Assembly: GCA_023409955.1 (NCBI GenBank)
Contig: JAEYQQ010000136.1
Location: forward strand, 1-52,260
Direction of reading: 5' to 3'
Source of the DNA: Bacillota bacterium
GTDB taxonomy: Bacteria > Bacillota > Clostridia > Christensenellales > Aristaeellaceae
Length of the DNA stretch: 52,260 nt
In this document: one piece after another, positions 24,664-33,486 of the stretch
Numbering within the stretch: position 1 is the first letter of the stretch
Layout of the letters: the number at the start of each line of letters is the position of its first letter
The notes under the pieces: model-generated
What the model was told of the DNA's origin: nothing
Databases searched by the model: none
Seen by the model: only the letters and a program-made list of their open reading frames with translations
Program-made: the position numbers and the translations under genes

Positions 24664-26106
24664 TTAATCTTTGGCAGTAGGCTTTATTCTTGGCAGGTGA
24701 CGTTTGATACTGGTGATTGAACTGGCAGCAATCTCACGCACCACAGGACGCATTGCTTTTGAACCTGCCTCCTTGAGAAGGGGCAGTGCCAAAAGAACAG
24801 TAAGAGTACGCAATACCGAGGATGTTGCGAAGATGTAGTGGTACCTGTTCAGCGTAATTCCCGGCAATTGCAGTTGGAGCGTTTCCAGCTGAGCGTAAAC
24901 ACCTTGCACCATCATTCCACCAACAGTGTTACCCAATGCCACGCCGGCCAAGTTGATGATCGTAAAGAATACTGCAAGGTACATGGATGGGTTTTTTTCA
25001 CCAGCCAGATTCAGTGGGAAGTTTTGCTGGCCCAAGTCTATGGGCGCCCAGAACATGCCATTGATAACGTTCAGCAAGATAACTATCCATGTTGTGCTGG
25101 AGTTGACGGACAACCACAAAAGCGGGGTAAGCATGCATATCAATACGGAAATATGGAGAATTGGTTTGTTTCCATACCTATCCATTAACCTGCCCCAGCG
25201 AGAAACAAACAGTACCGCCATCACATTGGATGTGATTTGGTTAGATAATGTGATTTGCGTATAGGACATATTCAGGTTCTCGAGCATATGAACGTTGAAA
25301 AAGGGTGCAGAAACGTTAACAGAAAAGTGCCATGCGGTATAGAAAAGTGTTACCATCATAAATGGCTTATCCCTAAGCACAACACGGATCATGGAGATGA
25401 AGCTTGCCTGTTTTTCCTCCGGCGGAGGTGTGCGCATGGCCGGCCACTCCACAAAAAAGTAGAAAGCAAGGTCAGTCATCCCCAGCAGGCCTGCAGCAAC
25501 CAGAACGATTGTATACCCAAGCATCCCGGTGCTGTCCATAATCCAGGAAACTGCCAAACCAGCGGCAATACCAGCCAAAACAAAGGTGCGATAACGGGCG
25601 CTGAAATATCTGCCCCGAATGCGCAATGGAACAAGGTCACCCATCAGACTATTAAAGCTTAAGTTGACTACAGAGTTGCCGCCTGCAATGAGGGCAACCA
25701 AGATGATGACTGCCCAGGGTCTTAGATATTGCATTGCGTCTGGTATAAAAAAGGGAATCAAACCGATAGGAATCCAGAGGAAACGGCCTAGAATGCCAAA
25801 AAACAGGAGCAGGAAACGACGATTGCGTTTCCGTTCCATGATGTAACTGATAAATAGCTGCGATGTATTGGCGATAACGGGAATAGCGGAAATAATGCCA
25901 AGCTGAAGGTCGTCAGCACGGATGATTTCACGCAGGAAACCGGTCCAGGCTGCGCCGGTGGTTATTACACCTGCAGCATTTCCGAAGGTTGCGGCCCAGA
26001 TAACCATGTAAAGGCTGCGGCGGAGACTGTCAGACATGCCGGTGGAATCAAACAAGTCTCTGGAGCGGGGCCAATGAAGCTTATGACCCCATTTGGATGT
26101 ATTCAT
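24664..26106 (-). CDS. MFS transporter
   Basis: 480-aa major facilitator protein with about 12 hydrophobic helices in two halves; the loop between helices 2 and 3 carries MERKRNRRFLLL and the central loop is FFVEWPAMRTPPPEEKQ. SLMGDLVPLRIRGRYFSAR is a typical conserved segment in this subgroup, and RWGRLMDRYGNKP is the repeat-related motif in the second half. Substrate cannot be deduced. The ATG at 26106 has only a weak AAGG far upstream. It precedes pepF by 30 nt, so peptide-related transport is possible but unproven. Confidence 0.85.
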   Translation of the reverse strand: MNTSKWGHKLHWPRSRDLFDSTGMSDSLRRSLYMVIWAATFGNAAGVITTGAAWTGFLREIIRADDLQLGIISAIPVIANTSQLFISYIMERKRNRRFLLLFFGILGRFLWIPIGLIPFFIPDAMQYLRPWAVIILVALIAGGNSVVNLSFNSLMGDLVPLRIRGRYFSARYRTFVLAGIAAGLAVSWIMDSTGMLGYTIVLVAAGLLGMTDLAFYFFVEWPAMRTPPPEEKQASFISMIRVVLRDKPFMMVTLFYTAWHFSVNVSAPFFNVHMLENLNMSYTQITLSNQITSNVMAVLFVSRWGRLMDRYGNKPILHISVLICMLTPLLWLSVNSSTTWIVILLNVINGMFWAPIDLGQQNFPLNLAGEKNPSMYLAVFFTIINLAGVALGNTVGGMMVQGVYAQLETLQLQLPGITLNRYHYIFATSSVLRTLTVLLALPLLKEAGSKAMRPVVREIAASSITSIKRHLPRIKPTAKD

Positions 26107-26253
26107 GGAGTTGTGACCAGCCTTTCGTGCTTATGAAGGCGTATGTATTAGGTAATGGCATAAACAGTGTATCCGGCGTCTTGGCACCTGTTATAGGGTC
26201 TGTGAACCCAACGATATTCTATCCTATCCGGCGTTAAGTTGCAAGGCAGTACT

Positions 26254-28407
26254 TTATTTTCCTCGGTCTTTTACATAAGTAAGGGGTACACGGAAGGTGG
26301 GGGCAGAGGCAGACTTTGGCGTAAAGATGAGAAAACCTTCCGCTAGGCACAAAGTGCCTGTACTTCCTTTGACGGAACCGTCTTTCAGCAACAGCTCCAT
26401 CAGCTTGACAGTGAGCAGAGGACCACCGCCTCTTTTCAAGCCGTCCTTCCAAAGGGTAAAATGGCAGCCGTCACGGTAGCGTGTACAATAAAAACCCTTG
26501 CTGTTTTCCGCAACCCCGCCCTGGGTGCAAACAGGGCATTTGACATCCGGGATTGGCGGGGCCGAAGTCCGTGCCTTGCTTTTATTGCCAGTCCTTTCTT
26601 CTTTGACAAAATTGGCAGAGTTGGTATCCTCCCGGGCATAACGAACCAGAAACGTTACCAATTGTCGAATGCCGTCCAGGAACGAGTCTGTATCCTGCTC
26701 TCCTGTGGCAATACGGTTCAAGGCCAGCTCCCACCGCCCGGTAGTTTCAGGAGATGCAACTTCCGGCGGGGCAACACGGATCAGTTCCACACCTTTGTCA
26801 GTGGCAAGCAGGGTTTTACCCTTGCGCTGGATATAGCCCACTGCTACCAGCCGCTCAATAATGGCGGCCCGAGTAGCAGGCGTACCCAACCCGCTGCCTT
26901 TCATCTGATCTCGCAGTTCCTCATCTTCAATATCCCTGCCGGCATGCTCCATGGCAGACAGCAGGCTTCCATCGGTATGGGGAGAGGGAGGTTTGGTGGA
27001 CTCCTTTTTGGAAGTGACCTTTTGCACCATTCTTGTATCGCCGGGTGAAAGGGAGGGTATTGGGTTTTCATCATTCTTTGCTGATTTTTCAATGCCCTCA
27101 TATACCTTCTTCCATCCCTTTTCTTTCACTGCCCTTCCGTTCGTGCGGAAGGTATGCTCTTGTACCCCTGTGATCACCTTCAGGGCGTCATAGGTAAATG
27201 TGGGGTAAAAGGCGGCCAGCAACCGACGGGCAACCAGATCGAAGAGCTTTGCCTCGTCTAGAGGGAGCTTGCTGATGTCCGCTTTCTTGGTGGTGGGCAG
27301 GATGGCGTGATGGTCGCTGACTTTACTGTTGTCAAAAATGCGTTTGGAGTGAATAAGCCTGCCATCTGGCATAGCCCCTGAAATCAGGGGATGGTATATC
27401 TCGGGTAGGCGCTGCATGGCTTGCTTTGTGGCACCGGCCATATCATCGGGAAGGTGCCGGCTGTCTGTTCTGGGATAAGTAATGGCTTTGTAGGTTTCGT
27501 ACAGGCTTTGGGCCACCTTGAGTGTTTTTTGTGCAGTGAAATTCAAAAGACGGTTGGCATCACGCTGCAGCGTTGTCAAGTCATATAACTGAGGTGGAAG
27601 CTCCTGCTTGGGAGTGGATTCAGATGCAAGAATTGTTCCTTGTTTCCCTTTTACGGCTTGGACAACGGCTTCGGCAGCTTCCTTGGTGGGAAGTCTGGTG
27701 TCGTTCTCCTGGCCTTCCTTAAACCAGGTACCCTGATATTCGCCGAAATCTGCATTGACAGTAAAGTACTCATCAGATTTGAAGTTAGAAATCTCTAGAT
27801 GCCGTTTGACCAGTATGGCTAGTGTGGGGGTTTGAACCCGGCCGATGCTAAGCAGCGCATTATGGCGCAGGGTGAAAGCACGGCTGGCATTCATGCCCAC
27901 CAGCCAGTCGGCTTGGGCACGGCAGGATGCGCTGGCATACAGGTTGTCATAGGCGGTGCTGGGCTTAAGTTTCGCAAAGCCATCGGAGATGGCCTCATCA
28001 GTCATGGAGCTGATCCATAGCCTGTCAACGGGCTTTTTGCATCCGGACTCCTGATAGATGAGGCGGAATATGAGCTCACCCTCTCGCCCGGCATCAGTTG
28101 CACAAATGATGCTATCTGTATCCTTGTCACACAGAAGCTTTTTGAGTATACGGAACTGGCTTTTTGTCTTTGGCAGTACCTTCAGCGGTATGCTCGATGG
28201 CAAAATTGGAAGGTCTGCGGTGCGCCACTTTTTATATTTTTCATCCAATTCGTCTGGATCACACAAGGCTACCAAATGGCCGATAGCCCAGGTGACGATA
28301 TATTTTTCGCCCAGAAGGCAGCCATCTCCCCGTTCCCGGCATTTAAGCACACGGGCGATATCCCTGCCTACGCTGGGCTTTTCCGCAACAACGACAATTC
28401 TACCCAT
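26254..28407 (-). CDS. topB: DNA topoisomerase III
   Basis: 717-aa type IA topoisomerase that cuts and passes single strands, mainly resolving replication and recombination intermediates. Seen: N-terminal RIVVVAEKPSVGRDIA, TOPRIM acidic motif ATDAGREGELIF (about residues 103-114), LSIGRVQTPTLAIL, catalytic tyrosine in AITYPRTDSRHLPDD, and GLGTPATRAAIIERL. The C-terminus has a cysteine cluster CPVC...YCTRYRDGCHF, resembling a partly complete zinc ribbon. Start ATG 28407 has AAGGGA 9 nt upstream; an in-frame extension of 25 codons lacks similarity. Plasmid-type TopB genes look similar, but flanking genes are chromosomal. Confidence 0.95.
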   Translation of the reverse strand: MGRIVVVAEKPSVGRDIARVLKCRERGDGCLLGEKYIVTWAIGHLVALCDPDELDEKYKKWRTADLPILPSSIPLKVLPKTKSQFRILKKLLCDKDTDSIICATDAGREGELIFRLIYQESGCKKPVDRLWISSMTDEAISDGFAKLKPSTAYDNLYASASCRAQADWLVGMNASRAFTLRHNALLSIGRVQTPTLAILVKRHLEISNFKSDEYFTVNADFGEYQGTWFKEGQENDTRLPTKEAAEAVVQAVKGKQGTILASESTPKQELPPQLYDLTTLQRDANRLLNFTAQKTLKVAQSLYETYKAITYPRTDSRHLPDDMAGATKQAMQRLPEIYHPLISGAMPDGRLIHSKRIFDNSKVSDHHAILPTTKKADISKLPLDEAKLFDLVARRLLAAFYPTFTYDALKVITGVQEHTFRTNGRAVKEKGWKKVYEGIEKSAKNDENPIPSLSPGDTRMVQKVTSKKESTKPPSPHTDGSLLSAMEHAGRDIEDEELRDQMKGSGLGTPATRAAIIERLVAVGYIQRKGKTLLATDKGVELIRVAPPEVASPETTGRWELALNRIATGEQDTDSFLDGIRQLVTFLVRYAREDTNSANFVKEERTGNKSKARTSAPPIPDVKCPVCTQGGVAENSKGFYCTRYRDGCHFTLWKDGLKRGGGPLLTVKLMELLLKDGSVKGSTGTLCLAEGFLIFTPKSASAPTFRVPLTYVKDRGK

Positions 28408-28523
28408 TTCCGTCCCTTCTCTAGGGGCTACGCCCCAGGATTCAGTATAAGGGGCAAAGCCCTCTTTAGAATCCATAATCAATCTGCCAAAAATCTTGAA
28501 GCAAATTTCCTTATATATAGGCT

Positions 28524-28600
28524 GGATGCATCAAACAAAAAAACAATGCATCCTTCCGCTTGCTGGTTATTATAGCCCAGCTAAATGGAAGGATGCAATA
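28524..28600 (-). terminator. Terminator after the ABC exporter operon, with an overlapping alternative hairpin
   Basis: On the minus strand TGCATCCTTCC (28587-28597) pairs exactly with GGAAGGATGCA (28547-28557) and TTGTTTTTTTG follows, a terminator for the exporter genes. The same GGATGCAT arm (28546-28553) can instead pair with ATGCATCC (28524-28531) and loop out the T-tract. The two pairings exclude each other. Confidence 0.65.
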
Positions 28601-28652
28601 TGCAGCGGTGCTATATACTAAGTTGATACTGAGGTTTTTATAGGAGAGCTGC

Positions 28653-30512
28653 TCATTTAACTGGGGCATGTAACGCATCCCCAGCCTCTTGACGAAGGAT
28701 TTGCAACCCCTGTTCATCCTCGAACTGATTGGTGTACAGCTGATAGTAGTGGCCTTTTTTAACAATGAGCTGATGATGGCTGCCTTCCTCAATGACCTTG
28801 CCGTTTTGTATAACCAAGATGCGATCGGCGGAGCGTACGGTAGACAAGCGATGAGCAATGATAAAACTTGTGCGGCCCTTAAGTACCTGCTGTATGGCCA
28901 GCTGAATCAGCTGTTCTGTTTCTGTATCAACTGAAGAGGTGGCTTCATCCAGCACAAATATGGCAGGATTGGCAAGTATGGCCCGGGCAAATGAGATCAG
29001 CTGCTTTTCACCTGTGGACAGGCGGCTTCCACCTTCACCTACATCAGTGTCGTAGCCTTTTTCCAGCCGCAGGATGAAAGGCTCGGCGTTCACCAGCTGG
29101 GCTGCTTTACGGATATCTTCATCAGATGCATCCATGCTGCCATAGCGGATGTTATCGCGGATGGTGCCGCTGAACAGATGGGGTTGCTGCAGAACATATC
29201 CTAGATGGCTTTGCAGCCAAAGCTGGCTGCGCTTGCGGTAATCTATGCCATCAATCATCACGCTGCCGGCGGTGGGTTCATAAAAGCGACAGATCAGGTT
29301 GACAATGGTGCTTTTTCCGCTGCCTGTTTCGCCAACCAAGGCAATGGTTTGACCAGCTTTTACCCGAAGGTTAAAATTACTTAAGACCTGTTCGCCGTCT
29401 TTATAACGGAAAGAAACGTTTTGAAACTCGATATCGCCTTTGAGTGCCGGCCAGTTTTCCCGTTTGGGGTGAAAGTTGTCACCGAATTTTTTGACTACCT
29501 CAGGAGAATCAACAATATCCGGTTCTGTTTCAAGCAAGGTGACCACCCGCTCCGCCGCCGCCTGGGCACTTTGCAGCTCTGCAAAGATGCGTGCAATATC
29601 GCGGATGGGCTGAAAAAACTGTATTGTATAGTTGATGAACACCTGAACGGTTCCCAAGGTCATAGCACCGGTAAATACATCATAGCCGCCCTTCCAAAGC
29701 GCATAGGCCGTAGCCAATGAGCCAAGGGATACGACAATGGGCAGGTACAGAGCGGATAGGGATGCGGCTCTTACAGAGCTTTTCTTCATTTGCTCCGTCA
29801 GTTCTTTGAATTCTGCGGTGTTCATATCTTCCCGAACAAGGGTCTTGGTGGTTTTGGCACCCATGATGCCCTCGTTGAAAGCGCCTGTAATCTGGCTGTT
29901 GGTTTTGCGCACCTGGCGGTAGGAGGCAAGGATCTTCTGTTGAAATTTCCAGCTGATAAACGCCAGGGGCGGGATTACCAGCATCACAATCAGTGCCAGC
30001 TTCCAATTGAGCAGGAACATTTGTATGCCGCACATGGTCAGAAACACGCTGCCCCATCCCAAGTCCAGCAAAGACCATCCGATGGTATCTGCCAGGCGCT
30101 GAGTGTCGGAGGTCATACGGGTCATCAAAAAGCCCACCGGCATGGTATCGTAATAGGAAAACGGAAGCTCTTGCAGTTTGCGAAAGCCAAGCTTCCGAAT
30201 AAGGTAGCAAACACCTGTTTCCACACGCCCGCAGTTACGTAAAAAGATGGATACAGAAACCACCTGCAGCACGATCAAACCTGAATAGACTGCAATAAAG
30301 CCTGGCAGACCTTGAATATCCTGCTTGCCGATGAACTGGTCGATGGCATAGCCAGTCATGCGGGGGAATACCACATCAATGGTGGCGCAGATCGCCATGA
30401 AGATGGCAATGCGAGCCAGGTTTTTGTAATATGGCCGGGCGTAAGCAAGCAGCTTCTTCCAGAGCTTTAGGTCAAACTGCTTGGTGTAATCCATTTCTTC
30501 CTGAAACTGCAC
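28653..30512 (-). CDS. ABC exporter half-transporter, catalytic-site subunit
   Basis: 619-aa fused permease-ATPase of the multidrug/lipid exporter type. Residues about 30-330 hold six transmembrane helices; the ATPase has Walker A LVGETGSGKSTIV, a non-canonical signature RLSTGEKQ in place of LSGGQ, Walker B IFVLDEATSSVD with intact catalytic glutamate, and the switch histidine in IAHRLSTVRSADRIL. It pairs with the neighbour (1 nt gap) to form a heterodimer: this subunit gives the catalytic Walker B and the poor signature. Substrate (drug, lipid or peptide) is unknown. ATG 30512 is immediately after the partner's stop. Confidence 0.92.
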   Translation of the reverse strand: MQFQEEMDYTKQFDLKLWKKLLAYARPYYKNLARIAIFMAICATIDVVFPRMTGYAIDQFIGKQDIQGLPGFIAVYSGLIVLQVVSVSIFLRNCGRVETGVCYLIRKLGFRKLQELPFSYYDTMPVGFLMTRMTSDTQRLADTIGWSLLDLGWGSVFLTMCGIQMFLLNWKLALIVMLVIPPLAFISWKFQQKILASYRQVRKTNSQITGAFNEGIMGAKTTKTLVREDMNTAEFKELTEQMKKSSVRAASLSALYLPIVVSLGSLATAYALWKGGYDVFTGAMTLGTVQVFINYTIQFFQPIRDIARIFAELQSAQAAAERVVTLLETEPDIVDSPEVVKKFGDNFHPKRENWPALKGDIEFQNVSFRYKDGEQVLSNFNLRVKAGQTIALVGETGSGKSTIVNLICRFYEPTAGSVMIDGIDYRKRSQLWLQSHLGYVLQQPHLFSGTIRDNIRYGSMDASDEDIRKAAQLVNAEPFILRLEKGYDTDVGEGGSRLSTGEKQLISFARAILANPAIFVLDEATSSVDTETEQLIQLAIQQVLKGRTSFIIAHRLSTVRSADRILVIQNGKVIEEGSHHQLIVKKGHYYQLYTNQFEDEQGLQILRQEAGDALHAPVK

Positions 30513-30513
30513 C

Positions 30514-32343
30514 TTAACCCACCTCGGCTTTCACTTTGGCTTGGCTCAGCGTAAATTCTTCTTCCAGCGCCGTTTGAATCTGATTGATCCGCTGATACAG
30601 CCCTGGCCGTGAAGACAGTTCCTGGTGGGTACCTTGATCTACCACCCGGCCCTGATCCAAAACCAGTATACAGTCTGCTTCGCTGAGTGTGGTGATTCGA
30701 TGGCTGATGATAATGGTTGTGGCCTTTTTGGGCCTGCTGCGAAGCTCAGTCCTGATTTGCATGTCTGTTTCTGTATCCACAGCTGACAAGGAATCATCAA
30801 ATATGAGGATGTCATTGTCCTTGAGCAGTGTGCGGGCGATGGCTATACGCTGTTTTTGGCCGCCGGATAGGGTAACACCGCGTTCGCCTACCAGTGTGTC
30901 ATAGCCCTTTTCGCTTTCCAGTATGAAACCGTGTGCCAATGCGGCAGAGGCGACTCTCTCAATGTCAGCCTGGGCCGGACTTTGCTTGGCAATGCCAACA
31001 TTCTCACGGATGGTTTTGCTGAAAAGAAAGGGTTCTTGAAGGATGAGGCCAACATGGCTGCGCAGGTATTTCCGATCGATTTTTTGAATGGGTGTGCCCC
31101 CGATGGTAATGCTGCCCGATTGCGGTTCAAAAAGCCGCTGCAAAAGGTGCACCATGGTACTCTTGCCGCTGCCTGTACTGCCAAGGATGGCTACAGTTTG
31201 GCCTGCTTTAATCGTGCAGGATAAATGATTTAAAATTGGCCGGTTTTCATCATAGGCAAAGACTACGTCATCAAAAACAATGTCACCGTCAAGAGGAGGC
31301 TTTTTGGCATCAGGCTCGGGTGCTTCAATGGTATTGCTCAGAATCTCCCGTATGCGCTGCATCGATACTTTGGTTTTTCCTGCATCGCTTAATATGCGGC
31401 CAAGCTGTCTGACAGGGAACAAAAGCATGCCGATATAGCTGATAAAGACAATCAATGTTCCTACGGTGATAATGCCCTGTGCCGCATACCAAATGCATAG
31501 AAGCAGTGTTGCCATGATTTGCAGCATGCTCATCAGGTCGGCAGAACTCCAGTAGACAGACAGCATGCTGATGAGTCTATAAGCTTTGCCTCGGTAATCC
31601 TCATTGGCAGTATCAAACTTTTCTACTTCATACTGCTGCCGGCCAAATGCGCGAACGACACGGACACCTGTAAGATTTTCTTGCAAAACGGCGCTCATTT
31701 TCCCTTCGCTTTCATCTGCATAACGGAAATGAGTGGTAATCTTTTTGAAAAAGATAAATGCCGTCAGAAATAAAGCAGGAATCATGATGGTGCTGTACAA
31801 AGTGATCTCGTGATTGCGTTCCCACAGCAATGTAAAGGCGATGACTAGCATGAGAACGGTGTTTACAGCCTCTACCAGCTGAACTGAAAGAAAACGCCGA
31901 ACCGTTTCCACATCGCTGGTACAGCGCTGGATTAAGTCGCCTGTTTCTGCCTTTACATGAAATGAAAAGGGAAGATGCTGAAGATGTGCATAAAGTTTAT
32001 CCCGAAGCGTTAATGCAATGTTTTCACTGGCCACTGCCGACCAACGGCCTTTTAAGTATGTAAAAGCACCGTTGATAACATTCAACAATACCAAGACGGC
32101 ACCTACCAGCCATAGATGGTTCAGCAGAAAACTGCGGCCACCAAGTGACGAAATAATGTTTTGCAGAAATATAGGAAGGCTGCTGGGGTTGCCTCCCAAA
32201 ATACTGTCAATGGTTTCGGCAAATAACAGGGGTGTTATAAAATTGATGAAAACAGAAAAAACGGTGCAAACAACTGCGCCAAGATATGTCCATGAATTTG
32301 CACGTATCAAACTGTATAGCGGCACATTTTGCTCTTTTTGCAT
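30514..32343 (-). CDS. ABC exporter half-transporter, degenerate-site subunit
   Basis: 609-aa partner. Six transmembrane helices (about residues 15-310) then an ATPase with Walker A ILGSTGSGKSTMV, canonical signature TLSGGQKQR, Walker B ILIFDDSLSAVD in which the catalytic glutamate is aspartate, and ISHRITTLSEAD. Together with its neighbour this gives one consensus and one degenerate ATP site, as in the known heterodimers BmrCD and TM287/288: this subunit's Walker B faces the other's STGEK signature. First gene of the two-gene operon, and divergent from the response regulator. Confidence 0.92.
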   Translation of the reverse strand: MQKEQNVPLYSLIRANSWTYLGAVVCTVFSVFINFITPLLFAETIDSILGGNPSSLPIFLQNIISSLGGRSFLLNHLWLVGAVLVLLNVINGAFTYLKGRWSAVASENIALTLRDKLYAHLQHLPFSFHVKAETGDLIQRCTSDVETVRRFLSVQLVEAVNTVLMLVIAFTLLWERNHEITLYSTIMIPALFLTAFIFFKKITTHFRYADESEGKMSAVLQENLTGVRVVRAFGRQQYEVEKFDTANEDYRGKAYRLISMLSVYWSSADLMSMLQIMATLLLCIWYAAQGIITVGTLIVFISYIGMLLFPVRQLGRILSDAGKTKVSMQRIREILSNTIEAPEPDAKKPPLDGDIVFDDVVFAYDENRPILNHLSCTIKAGQTVAILGSTGSGKSTMVHLLQRLFEPQSGSITIGGTPIQKIDRKYLRSHVGLILQEPFLFSKTIRENVGIAKQSPAQADIERVASAALAHGFILESEKGYDTLVGERGVTLSGGQKQRIAIARTLLKDNDILIFDDSLSAVDTETDMQIRTELRSRPKKATTIIISHRITTLSEADCILVLDQGRVVDQGTHQELSSRPGLYQRINQIQTALEEEFTLSQAKVKAEVG

Positions 32344-32793
32344 AAGACATCTCCCATCGGCGATAAGCTGCCGGCATTACGGATGGCTTACCCTACCTGC
32401 GAATAGGGGCAATCGTTAGAAGCGGATTATAAGGTAATAACGAGTATGTACACTGGAAAGTCACAATCAATGAATTAAAAGCAGGAAAACGATATAATGT
32501 CGAAAAATGCAGCTTCGCAGAATTTTGCCTGCAAAGTACAGTATACGAAAATTGGATGAAATAGTCAATTGGTTTTGCGCTATACGGCAGGGGATAAGCT
32601 GGATATTATTTGTATTACATCCAGATTTATGGTTGACATGCTGCGTAAACAGGCGTATTATGGGATTACAAGCGTATTTTGTATAATTATTTAAGCAAAT
32701 TGTTTCATAATAGTAATTATCTATTGATTTTTTTGAAATCAAAAAGTAGAATATATAGGTAATGAAAGCTCGGCACGGAGAGGATGGAGCATA
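32344..32793. other. Intergenic region between ABC exporter and two-component operon
   Basis: 450 bp without a believable gene. It holds the plus promoter at 32633-32661, an inverted repeat CTGGAT/ATCCAG (32599-32604 and 32619-32624) just upstream of its -35 box, a second TATAAT at 32682-32687 with a poor -35, and an AT-rich hairpin TTGATTT/AAATCAA (about 32725-32743) in the leader. For the exporter (minus) a TATAAT (32426-32431) is present without a convincing -35. Confidence 0.5.
32633..32661 (+). promoter_or_regulatory. Promoter of the two-component/GerMN operon
   Basis: Perfect TTGACA (32633-32638), 17-bp spacer and TATTAT (32656-32661). It would give a leader of about 125 nt before the response regulator gene. 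Confidence 0.7.
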
Positions 32794-33486
32794 ATGGCAA
32801 AGCGAATCTTGCTAGTGGACGATGAACCCCTGATTCTCAAGGGTCTTCGCTACACATTGGAGCAGGAAGGCTACGAAACAGATTCGGCCGCAGATGGTGA
32901 AGAAGCAATTTCCAAGTTCTTTGCCGGCGACTTTGACCTGGTTCTGCTGGATGTAATGCTGCCCAAATTGGATGGTATTTCTGTTTGCCAGCGCATTCGG
33001 GAGTACTCCAGTGTCCCCATCATAATGCTGACCGCAAAAGGTGAGGATATGGACAAGATCCTCGGCTTGGAATACGGCGCCGATGATTATATGACAAAGC
33101 CTTTTAACATTTTGGAGGTCAAGGCCAGAATCAAGACGATTCTGCGCAGGGCTAACCATGCATCAGGACCAGAAGAAAAGAAGGTCATCCGTGTTCGCGA
33201 CATGGAGGTCAATATTGTCAACCGTACTGTACTTCTGGGCGGAAAAGAGGTCAAGCTCACTGCCAAGGAATTTGATCTATTGCAATTATTTATTAATAAC
33301 CGTGGCAAGGTTTTCAGCCGTGAAGCCATGTTGGAAACTGTATGGAAATACGATTATACGGGTGATGCCCGCACGGTGGACGTACATATCAGGCGTCTGA
33401 GGGAGAAAATTGAAAGGAACACCGCACAACCTGAGTTTATTTTCACCAAATGGGGAGTTGGCTATTATTTCACCGACAAGGATTAA
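32794..33486 (+). CDS. OmpR/PhoB-family response regulator
   Basis: 230 aa. Receiver domain residues 4-118 with acidic pocket D9-D10, phosphoacceptor D53 (LVLLDVMLPKLDG), and conserved K102 (YMTKPF). The C-terminal winged-helix DNA-binding domain (about 133-228) shows GGKEVKLTAKEFDLLQLF, FSREAMLETVW and ARTVDVHIRRLREKIE. ATG 32794 has GGAGG-like GAGAGGATGGAG upstream. The histidine kinase gene overlaps its end, so they are a pair. Targets unknown; operon partners suggest envelope or sporulation-related control. Confidence 0.95.
   Translation: MAKRILLVDDEPLILKGLRYTLEQEGYETDSAADGEEAISKFFAGDFDLVLLDVMLPKLDGISVCQRIREYSSVPIIMLTAKGEDMDKILGLEYGADDYMTKPFNILEVKARIKTILRRANHASGPEEKKVIRVRDMEVNIVNRTVLLGGKEVKLTAKEFDLLQLFINNRGKVFSREAMLETVWKYDYTGDARTVDVHIRRLREKIERNTAQPEFIFTKWGVGYYFTDKD

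Noticed and set aside
28420..28460. GGGGCTACGCCCC and GGGGCAAAGCCC small hairpins before topB as a riboswitch
   Set aside because: They are short and lie within the in-frame 5' extension just upstream of the topB start, and do not match any riboswitch I know; they may be chance GC-rich runs.
32467..32742. A 91-aa minus-strand open frame in the exporter/two-component gap
   Set aside because: It is AT-rich, lacks a ribosome-binding site, and covers the two-component promoter; nothing in it looks like a protein.
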